From Pseudocolwellia sp048296855 (GTDB taxonomy: Bacteria; Pseudomonadota; Gammaproteobacteria; Enterobacterales; Alteromonadaceae), in assembly GCA_048296855.1 (NCBI GenBank), contig CP182631.1: DNA of 64,000 bases; one strand, written 5' to 3'. Of this stretch, positions 17,233 through 26,049 are shown one piece after another (position 1 is the stretch's first letter; every line of letters starts with the position of its first letter). The notes beneath the pieces are model-generated. The model saw only the letters and a list, made by a program, of their open reading frames with translations. It ran no database searches and had not been told where the DNA came from. The position numbers and the translations under genes are program-made.

Positions 17233-18483
17233 TTAAAAATTAACTACACTAAGACCTTTATTACCTAAAGCAGACAGACTCATATTACCGGTTGCTGCTT
17301 TTTCAATATGTTCAGACCACCAGTTCATTAACGCGCGTCTTCGCTCGATATATTCGCTACGGTTGTAAGCTCGTCTTACTTCGTTTTTATCAATATGAGC
17401 TAAAGCGGCCTCGATAACATCAGGATCAAATCCTTGTTCGTTTAATGTTGTGCTAGCTAATGCCCTTAATCCGTGCGAAACAAGCTGACCAGCAAAACCA
17501 ATTCGTTTTAATGCCATATTAGCTGTTTGTGTATTTGCGTGGCTGTTATTTGCTCTATGGCTCGGGAATAAATATTCTTTGTGACTGCTAATAGGTTTTA
17601 ATCTTTCAAGGATCGCTAATGTTTGTTGAGTTAATGGGATGGTATGAGGTTTACCCATTTTCATTCGTTCTGCAGGGATAATCCAAAGATTGTTTGTAAA
17701 GTCTATTTCTTCCCACTTCGCTTTGGCTGTTTCCGCTGGCCTAGTCATAGTGTGTAATTGAAATTCAACTAAACAACGAGTAATAAACATTATGTTAGAA
17801 GTGGATAAAGCGACCATTAATTCAGGCAGCCTATCTGGTGTGATGGTTGCCATGTTTTGTTTTTTAGGTGCGGCAAACAATTTAGTAATATCTGATAGGG
17901 TATTTGCTTCAATATGACCAGATGCAACAGCTAACCTCATAATCTCATTAACAACCCTACATAAACGTTTTACAGTTTCTAAGCTGCCTTTTGCTTCAAT
18001 AGGTTTGAGTATATCAATGACAGTTTTTGGTTTTACCAGATGAATAGGGGTATGTTGTAAAAGTGGTAATACGTGTTTATCTAAAGACTTCCATGCATGT
18101 ATAGCTGTTTCAGGCTTAACGGCTTTTGATTTTAACTCGAGCCATTTCTCAGCAAATGAACCAAAAGTATTATTTAGAGCTTCAAGTTTTTGTCTTGCTT
18201 GTTCTTCTCGGTGATATTTCGGATCGATATTTTGGGCTAAAAGCTCTCTTGATTCTTTTCGAAGTTCCCTTGCTTGTGCAAGTGACAGGGCAGGGTATGA
18301 GCCAAAACTGATGTTTGCTCGTTTTTTTGTGATCGGACGATAATAATTAAATAGCCAGAGTTTGGAACCAGTCGGCTTTATCCGTAAAAATAAGCCGTCA
18401 CCATCAACTAGGCTGTACTCCTTGTCTTTTGGTTTTGCTTGTTTTATTTCCGTATTTGTTAAGGGTTTTGTTGTTCTAGCCAT
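17233..18483 (-). CDS. P4-type tyrosine integrase
   Basis: From ATG at 18483 the protein has 416 residues. The N-terminal DUF4102 arm-binding domain (LTNTEIKQAKPKDKEYSLVDGDGLFLRI), a central core-binding domain and the catalytic domain are all visible. Catalytic residues are Arg248 (HTMTRPAE), His337 and Arg340 (SHGLRA), His363 (LAHID) and Tyr373 (RRAYNRSEY). In-frame ATGs 30 bp upstream exist, but MARTTKPLT is the usual family start. It is transcribed away from the tRNA, 168 bp from it, as usual for this family. It catalyses integration into the tRNA 3' end. Confidence 0.9.
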   Translation of the reverse strand: MARTTKPLTNTEIKQAKPKDKEYSLVDGDGLFLRIKPTGSKLWLFNYYRPITKKRANISFGSYPALSLAQARELRKESRELLAQNIDPKYHREEQARQKLEALNNTFGSFAEKWLELKSKAVKPETAIHAWKSLDKHVLPLLQHTPIHLVKPKTVIDILKPIEAKGSLETVKRLCRVVNEIMRLAVASGHIEANTLSDITKLFAAPKKQNMATITPDRLPELMVALSTSNIMFITRCLVEFQLHTMTRPAETAKAKWEEIDFTNNLWIIPAERMKMGKPHTIPLTQQTLAILERLKPISSHKEYLFPSHRANNSHANTQTANMALKRIGFAGQLVSHGLRALASTTLNEQGFDPDVIEAALAHIDKNEVRRAYNRSEYIERRRALMNWWSEHIEKAATGNMSLSALGNKGLSVVNF

Positions 18484-18487
18484 TTTT

Positions 18488-18540
18488 AGTAACACCAAAG
18501 TTAGTAACATCATGTCCGTGTTACTATAAATGTTACCTAA
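18488..18540. promoter_or_regulatory. Repeated GTGTTACT motifs upstream of the integrase
   Basis: GTGTTACT occurs as an exact octamer at 18518-18525 and in reverse at 18488-18495, with one-mismatch versions at about 18503 and 18530. The same octamer occurs at 11946, 12122 and 12134 near the left att site. Repeats flanking both att sites are what arm-type integrase binding sites look like; this is inference. Confidence 0.45.
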
Positions 18541-18650
18541 ACTTTCAGATTGTGCAAGACCCCCTCAGACAGTTACAGGTAGAACTACCTTGTAATAACT
18601 AGGTTTTATATGGGGTATAGGACTGTACTAGATGATATGAGAAGTGAAAA

Positions 18651-18727
18651 TGGTGGGCCCTCCCCGACTTGAACGGGGGACCTGCCGATTATGAGTCGGA
18701 TGCTCTAACCAACTGAGCTAAGGGCCC
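18651..18727 (-). tRNA. tRNA with CAU anticodon, probably tRNA-Ile2
   Basis: The minus strand folds as a 77-nt tRNA with encoded CCA. The acceptor stem is GGGCCCU/AGGGCCC, the D-arm is GCUC...GAGC, the anticodon loop CUCAUAA (CAU), and the T-arm CCCCG/CGGGG with UUCAAGU. C4-G69 and C5-G68 pairs favour recognition by TilS and therefore isoleucine tRNA (lysidine-modified, reads AUA), rather than elongator Met. The top pair of the anticodon stem (27-43) is a U-C mismatch. Its 3' end is the integration site of the island. Confidence 0.85.
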
Positions 18728-18913
18728 ATTTTCATGGCCTAGGCCTGAAAACTTTTTCTTGCTAAAAAACATTACATCTCAAAGCGGCGTGAAGTATAAG
18801 CATTTTTTATTTTGTTGTCACCACTATAATCTGAAATAATTTATAAAAATTGACTGTTAGCTTAATTGTTAAACAAAATAAGCGTTTATTTATTTTTTAA
18901 TCGCCGAAAATGA

Positions 18914-18940
18914 AAAAATCCAGCACTTGGCTGGATTTTT
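18914..18940. terminator. Rho-independent terminator after rpoD
   Basis: AAAAATCCAGC, a 5-nt loop and GCTGGATTTTT form an 11-bp perfect stem 21 bp beyond the rpoD stop codon. The A/T flanks make it usable on both strands. It separates rpoD from the tRNA and island. Confidence 0.85.
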
Positions 18941-18961
18941 AAATAAGGTGTTAAACGGTTT

Positions 18962-20809
18962 TTATTCGCCGTCTAAGAAACTCTTAAGTTGTTCTGAGCG
19001 AGAAGGATGACGCAATTTACGTAATGCTTTCGCTTCTATTTGACGAATACGTTCACGTGTAACATCAAACTGCTTACCAACTTCTTCTAGCGTATGGTCA
19101 GTATTCATATCAATACCAAAACGCATTCTTAATACTTTAGCTTCACGTGCTGTTAAACCAGCGAGTACTTCGTGAGTTGCATCTTTTAAGTTTTCAGAGG
19201 TTGCAGAATCAACAGGTAATTCACCGCTACCATCTTCAATAAAGTCACCTAAATGTGAATCTTCGTCATCACCAATAGGGGTTTCCATTGAGATAGGTTC
19301 TTTCGCTATTTTTAATACCTTACGAATTTTATCTTCAGGCATTACCATGCGTTCAGCTAACTCTTCAGGAGTTGGCTCACGACCCATTTCTTGTAACATT
19401 TGGCGAGAAATACGATTAAGTTTGTTAATCGTTTCAATCATGTGTACAGGAATACGGATTGTGCGGGCTTGGTCAGCAATTGAACGTGTAATTGCTTGGC
19501 GTATCCACCATGTAGCATAGGTTGAAAACTTGTAACCACGACGGTATTCAAATTTATCAACTGCTTTCATTAAGCCGATGTTACCTTCTTGGATCAGATC
19601 TAAGAATTGTAAACCACGGTTGGTGTATTTTTTAGCGATTGAAATAACAAGACGTAAGTTGGCTTCTACCATTTCTTTTTTCGCACGGCGAGCTTTAGCT
19701 TCACCAATTGACATACGACGGTTAATGTCTTTAATGCCATGTACGTTTAGGTAAGTTTCTTCTTCAATCATGTTAAGTTTGTAGATGCAACGTTCTACGT
19801 CTAACTCAATATCAGCTAGCTTAGCTGAATGAGGTAAGCCCGCATTTTTTTGCTCGTTAAACCAATCTTTTGATGTTTCGTTGCCTGGGAATATTTTGAT
19901 AAAGGTAGCTTTAGGCATACCTGCACCAACAACACAGTGCTTCATGATCAAACGTTCTTGAACACGTAAACGGTCCATTACGCTACGCATGTTTTTAACT
20001 AAACGATCAAAAACTTTAGGTACAATTCTAAATTCTTTGAATACTTCAGCTAATGCATCAATTGCAACTTGTGCGTCAGTATGGCCTCTGCCTTTATCAC
20101 TGATAATTTTGTTTGCAGCTTCATAAGCATCACGAAGTAAACCAAATTTTTCTTTGGCTAATTCAGGATCCGGCCCTGTATCTTCTTCTTCTTCGTCTTC
20201 ATCATCGTCACTGTCTTTATCTTTGTCTTCATCATCTAATTCTTCTTTAGATAACTCAGAACCAATATGAGTTGCAGCGGCAGGAATTTCTTCTTCTTCA
20301 GCATCAGGGTCTAAAAAGCCAACGATTATATCGCTTAAGCGAACTTCTTCTGCTTCGAAGTTGTCCCATTGCTCTAATAAGTAATTAATTGCAGGAGGGT
20401 ATTCAGAAACCGAACGTTGTACTTCTTTGATACCTTCTTCAATACGTTTTGCGATAACTATTTCGCCCTTACGGGTTAATAGCTCAACAGTACCCATTTC
20501 ACGCATGTACATACGTACGGGATCTGTTGTACGACCAATTTCGCTTTCAACTGAAGCAAGTGCTTGCGCAGCAGCTTCGGCAGCGTCTTCATCGGTGTTC
20601 GCTTCACTCATCATTAAGGTATCGTTATCAGGCGCGTTTTCAAACACCTGTATACCCATGTCGTTGATCATTCTAACGATGTCTTCAACTTGGTCAGAGT
20701 CAATAATCTCTTGAGGAAGATGATCATTAACTTGAGCAAATGTTAAATAACCTTGCTCTTTACCTTTAGTTATTAGCTCTTTAAGCCTAGATTGTGGGGC
20801 TTTATCCAT
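18962..20809 (-). CDS. rpoD: RNA polymerase primary sigma factor (sigma-70)
   Basis: The 615-residue protein is nearly the length of E. coli RpoD (613). Region 1.1 is at the N terminus (SRLKELITKGKEQGYLTFAQ). Region 1.2-2.1 (DPVRMYMREMGTVELLTRKGE) precedes the large non-conserved insert with an acidic DDDEDEEEED run. Region 2 holds YKFSTYATWWIRQAITRSIA, region 3 VHMIETINKLNRISRQML and region 4 the helix-turn-helix LEEVGKQFDVTRERIRQIEAKA. It directs RNA polymerase to housekeeping promoters. It is the last gene of the rpsU-dnaG-rpoD cluster, here with a 153-bp gap to dnaG, enough for an internal promoter. Confidence 0.98.
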   Translation of the reverse strand: MDKAPQSRLKELITKGKEQGYLTFAQVNDHLPQEIIDSDQVEDIVRMINDMGIQVFENAPDNDTLMMSEANTDEDAAEAAAQALASVESEIGRTTDPVRMYMREMGTVELLTRKGEIVIAKRIEEGIKEVQRSVSEYPPAINYLLEQWDNFEAEEVRLSDIIVGFLDPDAEEEEIPAAATHIGSELSKEELDDEDKDKDSDDDEDEEEEDTGPDPELAKEKFGLLRDAYEAANKIISDKGRGHTDAQVAIDALAEVFKEFRIVPKVFDRLVKNMRSVMDRLRVQERLIMKHCVVGAGMPKATFIKIFPGNETSKDWFNEQKNAGLPHSAKLADIELDVERCIYKLNMIEEETYLNVHGIKDINRRMSIGEAKARRAKKEMVEANLRLVISIAKKYTNRGLQFLDLIQEGNIGLMKAVDKFEYRRGYKFSTYATWWIRQAITRSIADQARTIRIPVHMIETINKLNRISRQMLQEMGREPTPEELAERMVMPEDKIRKVLKIAKEPISMETPIGDDEDSHLGDFIEDGSGELPVDSATSENLKDATHEVLAGLTAREAKVLRMRFGIDMNTDHTLEEVGKQFDVTRERIRQIEAKALRKLRHPSRSEQLKSFLDGE

Positions 20810-20962
20810 TGACGAGTGTCCACCTAATTTATGGGTATCAAATTGAAAAAAGTAAGCCTTGAATTATAGCAATATGCTTGCTTAATTACCAGACGTAAAC
20901 CGATATATTGTTAACTAGTTGTTATACCAAGTTGATTATTTATATACAACTTTAAACGCCTA

Positions 20963-22720
20963 TTAGGCGCTAAGTAAACTATGTAATTCTTGTTTTTCTA
21001 TTTTTGTTAAACCTGTTGTTTGTTCTTTTGAAAGTAATGCTTCAGTACGTTGTTCGATAAAAATATTGAGAAAACGTTCAATAATATCTAAAAAAGTAGA
21101 TTCTGCGTTTTCAGGCTCAATATGATGTTCTAAGTACATTAATTTAGTGAGCTGCTTACTTTCTTCTTGACCTCTATACTTTTCAATAATTTGTGCACTA
21201 TGAATACTTGGGTTTTGCTTGCATATCATGAGTAACTGATTTAACAGGGGTATTCCAGGTACATTTAAATGCGTAAGTATTGATATATCAGGTAAAGCAT
21301 TAACTATATGGGGATGCTCAAGTAATAATGCAATAGCTAATCGAACAGGTGTTATTTTTGTTTGCTTTTTTATGGGCGTTTTTGTGTTTTTTGAAGCAAA
21401 CGCTTTATTTAATTTAGCGAGTTGTTGCTCATTACCGCTGCCAAAGTTATTAGCGAGTTTGGTTACAATGGCATCTTTTAGATGGCTGTCAGGTAATTTT
21501 TCTAAATAGGGTTTAAATGCATTAATAGCAGATGATTTACCTTCGGCGGAAGTCATATCGTATTGGGCTAATAAATGCTCAAATAAAAAGTCAGAAAGAG
21601 GTGTTGCTTGATCTATTATAGCCTCAAAAGCTTGCTGGCCTTTTGTGCGTATTAGGCTGTCAGGGTCTTCTCCGTCAGGTAAAAAAACAAACCTTAGTGA
21701 GTAACCATCTTGAATTAAGGGTAGGGCATTATCCATAGCTCGCCAAGCTGCATCTCGGCCGGCTCTATCACCATCGTAGCAACATATAACTTCTTTAACG
21801 GTTCTAAAGAGTGTTTGTAGTTGCTCTGGAGTTGTTGCTGTACCTAATGATGCTACAGCGTAAGTTACACCATGTTGGGCTAATGCGACTACGTCCATAT
21901 AGCCTTCAACTACAAGTAAGCGTGATAGTTGTTTATTTGCTAATTTTGCTTCGTATAAGCCGTAAAGTTCTTGGCCTTTATGATAAATACGCGTTTCTGG
22001 GGAGTTTAAGTATTTAGGTGTTCCATCTGATAGTACTCTACCACCAAAACCAATAACACGGCCTCGTTTGTCGCGAATAGGGAATTGTATACGACCTCTA
22101 AAGCGATCATAAGGCTTGTTTTTATCGCCCTGAATAGCCATGCCTAAATCAACAAGTTGTTTAGTAATTGCTGAGCTTTTAGCAAATACGTTCATCATGC
22201 CATCCCAAGCATCGCTGATGTAACCAATACCAAACTGTTTGACTATTTCGCCACTTAAACCGCGACCTTTTAAGTAGTTTATGGCCGTTTCTTTGTCATT
22301 AGCTACACGCAGTTGTTGTTGATAAAAACGGCTGATTTGTTCCATTAAGGCATAATCATCTTGTTTTTGTGCGTAAACTTGTTGCTGTTGTTTTTGTTGT
22401 GCGGGCGTTTGATTATTGTCTTCACGCGGAACGGTCATACCGTAGTGTGAAGCGAGTTCTTCTACAGCATCAGGAAATTCTAATCGATCAAATTCCATTA
22501 AAAATGAAATCGCATTGCCATGTTCGCCACAACCAAAGCAATGATAAAATTGTTTGTCTTGGCTTACGCTAAATGAAGGTGATTTTTCGGTATGAAAAGG
22601 GCAACAAGCTTGATAATTTTTACCTGCTTTTTTTAAAGGAACACGACTATCAATAAGTTCAACAATATCAGCTCTGGCTAATAAGTCATCGATGAACTGT
22701 CTTGGGATCATACCTGCCAT
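20963..22720 (-). CDS. dnaG: DNA primase
   Basis: The 585-residue protein has the N-terminal CHC2 zinc finger (CCPFHTEKSPSFSVS..., CFGCGEHG), the catalytic core with the TOPRIM motif (VVEGYMDVVAL and the acidic DGDRAGRDAA) and a C-terminal DnaB-binding helical domain. The ATG at 22720 gives MAGMIPRQFIDDLL, matching the family start, so it is preferred to the internal ATG at 22711. It synthesises RNA primers at the replication fork. A terminator lies between it and the upstream yqeY gene, so it probably has its own promoter in 22721-22824. Confidence 0.97.
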   Translation of the reverse strand: MAGMIPRQFIDDLLARADIVELIDSRVPLKKAGKNYQACCPFHTEKSPSFSVSQDKQFYHCFGCGEHGNAISFLMEFDRLEFPDAVEELASHYGMTVPREDNNQTPAQQKQQQQVYAQKQDDYALMEQISRFYQQQLRVANDKETAINYLKGRGLSGEIVKQFGIGYISDAWDGMMNVFAKSSAITKQLVDLGMAIQGDKNKPYDRFRGRIQFPIRDKRGRVIGFGGRVLSDGTPKYLNSPETRIYHKGQELYGLYEAKLANKQLSRLLVVEGYMDVVALAQHGVTYAVASLGTATTPEQLQTLFRTVKEVICCYDGDRAGRDAAWRAMDNALPLIQDGYSLRFVFLPDGEDPDSLIRTKGQQAFEAIIDQATPLSDFLFEHLLAQYDMTSAEGKSSAINAFKPYLEKLPDSHLKDAIVTKLANNFGSGNEQQLAKLNKAFASKNTKTPIKKQTKITPVRLAIALLLEHPHIVNALPDISILTHLNVPGIPLLNQLLMICKQNPSIHSAQIIEKYRGQEESKQLTKLMYLEHHIEPENAESTFLDIIERFLNIFIEQRTEALLSKEQTTGLTKIEKQELHSLLSA

Positions 22721-22824
22721 ATAATTAGAACACTCGAATGTTGAGAATAGGGAACTTCGTTTTCTATTTTACACAATAAAATCGTTTGATTGATATTAGT
22801 TTTCAATCTTTAAATTTAAGGGAA

Positions 22825-22857
22825 TAAAAAACCGCGAGGCATAAGCAATCGCGGTTT
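22825..22857 (-). terminator. Terminator of the rpsU-yqeY unit
   Basis: On the minus strand, AAACCGCGA, a loop of 11 and TCGCGGTTT form a 9-bp stem followed by a T run. It lies 32 bp after the yqeY stop and 105 bp before dnaG. It could act as an attenuator between rpsU and dnaG, a feature known for this operon in E. coli. Confidence 0.8.
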
Positions 22858-22888
22858 ATTTTGAGACTTCCCTTGTGGGAATATAAAG

Positions 22889-23335
22889 TTAACTATTTAA
22901 AGTATTTCTTACTTGGCCGCTTACTGCGCCCAAATCTGCTTTACCTTGCATAATAGGTTTTAATATTGCCATTACTTTGCCCATGTCAGCCATTGAAGCT
23001 GCACCGGTTTCTGTTATTGCTTTATTAATTAAATCATTAATCTCATCTGCAGTGAAAGGTTGAGGTAAAAACGTATTTAACGCTTCAACTTCAGCCGCTT
23101 CTTTTGCAGCTAATTCATCTCGACCACCATCAGTAAACATTTTAATAGATTCTTTACGTTGTTTAACCATTTTAGTTAAAACGGCTAATACGTTTTCATC
23201 TGTTGCTTCTGTACCGTGATCTATTTCAGCTTGTTTAACAGCTGATATCGCCATGCGAATAACACCAAGACGTAATTTGTCTTTAGCTCGCATAGCAAGT
23301 TTCATTTCATCTTTTAGTTGACTAAGTAGACTCAT
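22889..23335 (-). CDS. yqeY: GatB/YqeY-domain protein
   Basis: This 148-residue cytosolic protein matches the YqeY family from end to end: LLSQLKDEMKLAMRAKDKLRLGVIRM, then KQRKESIKMFTDGGRDELAAKE and GAASMADMGKVMAILKPIMQGKADLG. The family shares the tRNA-binding tail of GatB, and its role is not settled. It lies 38 bp downstream of rpsU on the same strand, the standard gammaproteobacterial order, and ends before a strong terminator. Confidence 0.9.
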   Translation of the reverse strand: MSLLSQLKDEMKLAMRAKDKLRLGVIRMAISAVKQAEIDHGTEATDENVLAVLTKMVKQRKESIKMFTDGGRDELAAKEAAEVEALNTFLPQPFTADEINDLINKAITETGAASMADMGKVMAILKPIMQGKADLGAVSGQVRNTLNS

Positions 23336-23373
23336 AGGTTGACTCAGTTGACTGAAGTAAGTACTAAAATATC

Positions 23374-23589
23374 TTAGTACATACGAACGCGACGAGCGTT
23401 CTCACGAGAAACTTTTTTAGCAGCACGTTTTACAGCAGCGGCTTTTTTACGTTTACGTTCCCAAGTTGGCTTTTCATAACATTCGCGACGACGAACTTCT
23501 GAAAGGATACCGGCTTTCTCACATGAACGTTTAAAACGACGAAGTGCTACGTCAAACGGTTCGTTCTCTCTTACTTTAATTACTGGCAT
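23374..23589 (-). CDS. rpsU: 30S ribosomal protein S21
   Basis: The 71-residue basic protein (MPVIKVRENEPFDVALRRFK, ending RENARRVRMY) is S21 at normal length. It takes part in translation initiation by helping base pairing between mRNA and 16S rRNA. It is the first gene of the rpsU-yqeY-dnaG-rpoD cluster and is divergent from tsaD across a 218-bp gap that must hold both promoters. Confidence 0.98.
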   Translation of the reverse strand: MPVIKVRENEPFDVALRRFKRSCEKAGILSEVRRRECYEKPTWERKRKKAAAVKRAAKKVSRENARRVRMY

Positions 23590-23807
23590 TTTTTTTGTTA
23601 ACCTTTGTGTCTATTTAAATCTATAAAATTGGTAACCTTCTTAGCCTAAGCCTCGAAATCACCCGCTCTATCAAAAATTGGTGCCGTATTCTAAAGCCAA
23701 CAGGTAAGTAAAGTAAAGTAATAATAACAATATGACACTTTAAATGGTGGAGAATTGCTTTTATCACAGGTAAAATTGCGCGCTTAACTTTTGAGGATTC
23801 TTTTTAT

Positions 23808-24833
23808 ATGCGTATTTTAGGTATTGAAACATCATGTGATGAAACAGGTATTGCTATTTATGATGACGAGCAAGGTATTATGGCTCATCGTTTATATAGC
23901 CAAATTGCTGTTCATGCGGATTATGGTGGAGTAGTGCCTGAGTTGGCGTCACGTGATCATGTGCGTAAAACTATTCCTTTAATTAAAGAAGTGTTAGCTG
24001 ATGCTAATTTAACACCTAAAGATTTAGATGGCGTTGCTTATACTGCTGGTCCTGGTTTAGTGGGGGCGTTACTAGTTGGCTGTTCTATTGGACGAAGCTT
24101 GGCTTATGGTTGGGGAATACCCGCTGTGCCTGTTCATCATATGGAAGGGCATTTATTAGCACCAATGTTAGAAGACAATGTACCTGAATTTCCTTTTGTT
24201 GCTTTATTAGTTTCAGGCGGACATACCATGTTAGTTCGTGTAGATGGTATTGGGCAGTATGAACTTTTAGGTGAATCTGTTGATGATGCAGCAGGTGAAG
24301 CCTTTGATAAAACGGCTAAACTTTTGGGTTTAGATTACCCTGGTGGACCTGTTTTAGCGAAAATGGCAGAGAAAGGTGTTCATGGCCGTTTTGTATTTCC
24401 TCGCCCTATGACCAATAAACCGGGGTTAGATTTTAGCTTTAGTGGTTTAAAAACAGCAACGGGTACGGCTATTCGTGAAGAAAAAGCAAAAGGGACTATG
24501 GATGAACAAACACATGCTGATATTGCTTATGCATTTCAAGATGCAGTGATTGATACCATAGCAATAAAATGTAAAAGAGCATTAAAAGCATGCGACCTAA
24601 AGCGTTTAGTTATCGCTGGTGGTGTAAGTGCTAATACTGCGCTACGTGAAAAGTTAGCGGTTATTACTAAAAATTTAGGTGGTGAAGTGTTTTATCCTCG
24701 CCCTGAATTTTGTACCGATAATGGTGCCATGATCGCTTATGCTGGTTTGCAACGGTTAAAGTCGGGCGCAGAACAAGAGTTAACGTTTAAAGCTACACCA
24801 CGCTGGCCGCTTGATACGCTTCCTGCAGTTTAA
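23808..24833 (+). CDS. tsaD: tRNA N6-threonylcarbamoyltransferase TsaD
   Basis: The 341-residue ASKHA-fold enzyme begins MRILGIETSCDETGIAIYDD. It has the metal-binding HxxxH (VPVHHMEGHLLA) and VSGGHTMLV, plus the C-terminal IAGGVSANTALRE and RPEFCTDNGAMIAYAG. With TsaB, TsaC and TsaE it makes the t6A37 modification on tRNAs that read ANN codons. Length is typical. It is divergent from rpsU and convergent with plsY, with only 11 bp between stop codons. Confidence 0.98.
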   Translation: MRILGIETSCDETGIAIYDDEQGIMAHRLYSQIAVHADYGGVVPELASRDHVRKTIPLIKEVLADANLTPKDLDGVAYTAGPGLVGALLVGCSIGRSLAYGWGIPAVPVHHMEGHLLAPMLEDNVPEFPFVALLVSGGHTMLVRVDGIGQYELLGESVDDAAGEAFDKTAKLLGLDYPGGPVLAKMAEKGVHGRFVFPRPMTNKPGLDFSFSGLKTATGTAIREEKAKGTMDEQTHADIAYAFQDAVIDTIAIKCKRALKACDLKRLVIAGGVSANTALREKLAVITKNLGGEVFYPRPEFCTDNGAMIAYAGLQRLKSGAEQELTFKATPRWPLDTLPAV

Positions 24834-24844
24834 TTTGTAGAGTG

Positions 24845-25441
24845 TTAGTTTTTTACTGATATTTTATTCTCTGTACCTTTAAGTAAGCGTTGAATGTTAT
24901 CTTTATGTCTCATAATAACTAGTGCGCTTAACATAAGTACAGGGAATACATAAATGGGTTTGATCATCCATGTATATAAGGGGGCTAAGCTAACGGTTAC
25001 AATAGCCGCTAAACTCGAATAGCGTGTAAGTTTAGCTACAATTAGCCAAGTACCAATTAATAGCCCTCCTAATGTAAAACCTAATGGTAATAAAACACCA
25101 AAAGCAGTTGCAACAGCTTTACCTCCTTTAAAACCAAAAAATATGGGGAACATATGTCCTAAACAAGCGGCAACTCCGATAAAACCAATATATAAGGGTT
25201 CTATGCCTAAAAAGTAAGCCCCCCAAACTGGAATAGCTCCTTTAATCACATCAAAAAATAAAACGAAAGCGGCAGTTAATTTATTGGTACTACGTAGAAC
25301 ATTGGTTGCGCCGGGATTATGTGAGCCAACATCACGAGGATCGGGTAAATGTTGAATTTTACATATTAAAATAGCACTAGAAATCGAGCCCGCTAAATAA
25401 GCGAGTACAATTATTCCTAATATTAAATAATAATGTGTAAT
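24845..25441 (-). CDS. plsY: Glycerol-3-phosphate acyltransferase PlsY, ATT start
   Basis: The family-conserved N terminus (AYLAGSISSAILICK and PDPRDVGSHNPGATNVLR) lies upstream of the first ATG/GTG/TTG start. No such codon occurs between these residues and the in-frame stop upstream, so translation most likely starts at ATT (25439-25441), preceded by AAGAG. This gives 198 residues, matching E. coli PlsY (about 205). Five membrane segments, GGKAVATAFG and the C-terminal RHKDNIQRL are visible. It transfers acyl from acyl-phosphate to glycerol-3-phosphate in the inner membrane. A conventional GTG at 25249 would lose the first acyl-phosphate motif. Confidence 0.9.
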   Translation of the reverse strand: MTHYYLILGIIVLAYLAGSISSAILICKIQHLPDPRDVGSHNPGATNVLRSTNKLTAAFVLFFDVIKGAIPVWGAYFLGIEPLYIGFIGVAACLGHMFPIFFGFKGGKAVATAFGVLLPLGFTLGGLLIGTWLIVAKLTRYSSLAAIVTVSLAPLYTWMIKPIYVFPVLMLSALVIMRHKDNIQRLLKGTENKISVKN

Positions 25442-25692
25442 GAGTTTTCTCTTAAAATATTGTTAAGTTAGTTATAAGTGAATCTAAAGCTATCTAATTA
25501 TAGAAAACAACCGTAACACTAATGACCAAAGCCTAAAGATAGTTAATTATATTCTAAGACATTTCTGGTTTTTAATGATTTAGATAGGTAAAATTACGCC
25601 TAATAAATAATTTAATTGGTATTATGCATCAAATTAACTATTTGAAGTTATAACATAATCTAATTATGCCGTGTAATAAAGAGTTTTGAAAT

Positions 25693-26049
25693 ATGGATAA
25701 AGTTTGTATCGAAGGTTTAAGCATTCAAACCACTATTGGCTTTTATGAGTGGGAGAAGCAAATCAAGCAAACACTGATCATAGATTTAACACTCGGTTGG
25801 GATATATCCAAAGCAGCACTTAATGACGAATTAGCAAAAACATTAGATTACGCAAAAATTTCTGAAGACGTAGAAGTATTTGCTAATGCTAATCCCGTCG
25901 ATTTAATTGAAACATTGGCGGAACGTTTAGCTCAGTACTTAATGAGCACTTACCAAATTCCGTGGTTAAAACTTAAAGTGGGTAAACCTGGTGCTGTTCA
26001 TAACACTAAAACTGTTGGTGTTGAAATTGAAAGAGGCGTAATGGCTTAA
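25693..26049 (+). CDS. folB: Dihydroneopterin aldolase
   Basis: The 118-residue protein starts MDKVCIEGLSIQTTIGFYEWE and contains LDYAKISEDVEVFANANPVDLIETLAERL and the C-terminal KVGKPGAVHNTKTVGVEIERG, all typical of FolB. It converts dihydroneopterin to 6-hydroxymethyl-dihydropterin in folate synthesis. Its stop codon overlaps the folK start by one base (TAATG), so the two consecutive pathway enzymes are co-translated. Confidence 0.96.
   Translation: MDKVCIEGLSIQTTIGFYEWEKQIKQTLIIDLTLGWDISKAALNDELAKTLDYAKISEDVEVFANANPVDLIETLAERLAQYLMSTYQIPWLKLKVGKPGAVHNTKTVGVEIERGVMA

Larger units (their letters stand above)
12041..18673. mobile_element. 6.6-kb tRNA-integrated genomic island
   Basis: The island is bounded by att direct repeats, the right one being the 3' end of the CAU tRNA. 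It carries a P4-type tyrosine integrase next to the tRNA, AlpA, a winged-helix protein and four unrecognised proteins on the minus strand. A single HNH-like gene lies on the plus strand at the distal end. No conjugation, capsid or terminase genes are visible, so it is not self-transmissible on this evidence. The layout resembles satellite-type islands that use a distal cargo slot for defence genes. Confidence 0.75.

Noticed and set aside
12041..18673. Complete prophage or conjugative element
   Set aside because: No capsid, terminase, lysis, relaxase or type IV secretion genes are present in the island.
20427..20714. Long open frame antisense to rpoD
   Set aside because: It is the shadow of a strongly conserved gene; codon pattern is explained by rpoD.
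25249..25249. GTG as start of plsY
   Set aside because: It would remove the conserved first third of the enzyme, which is encoded in frame upstream.
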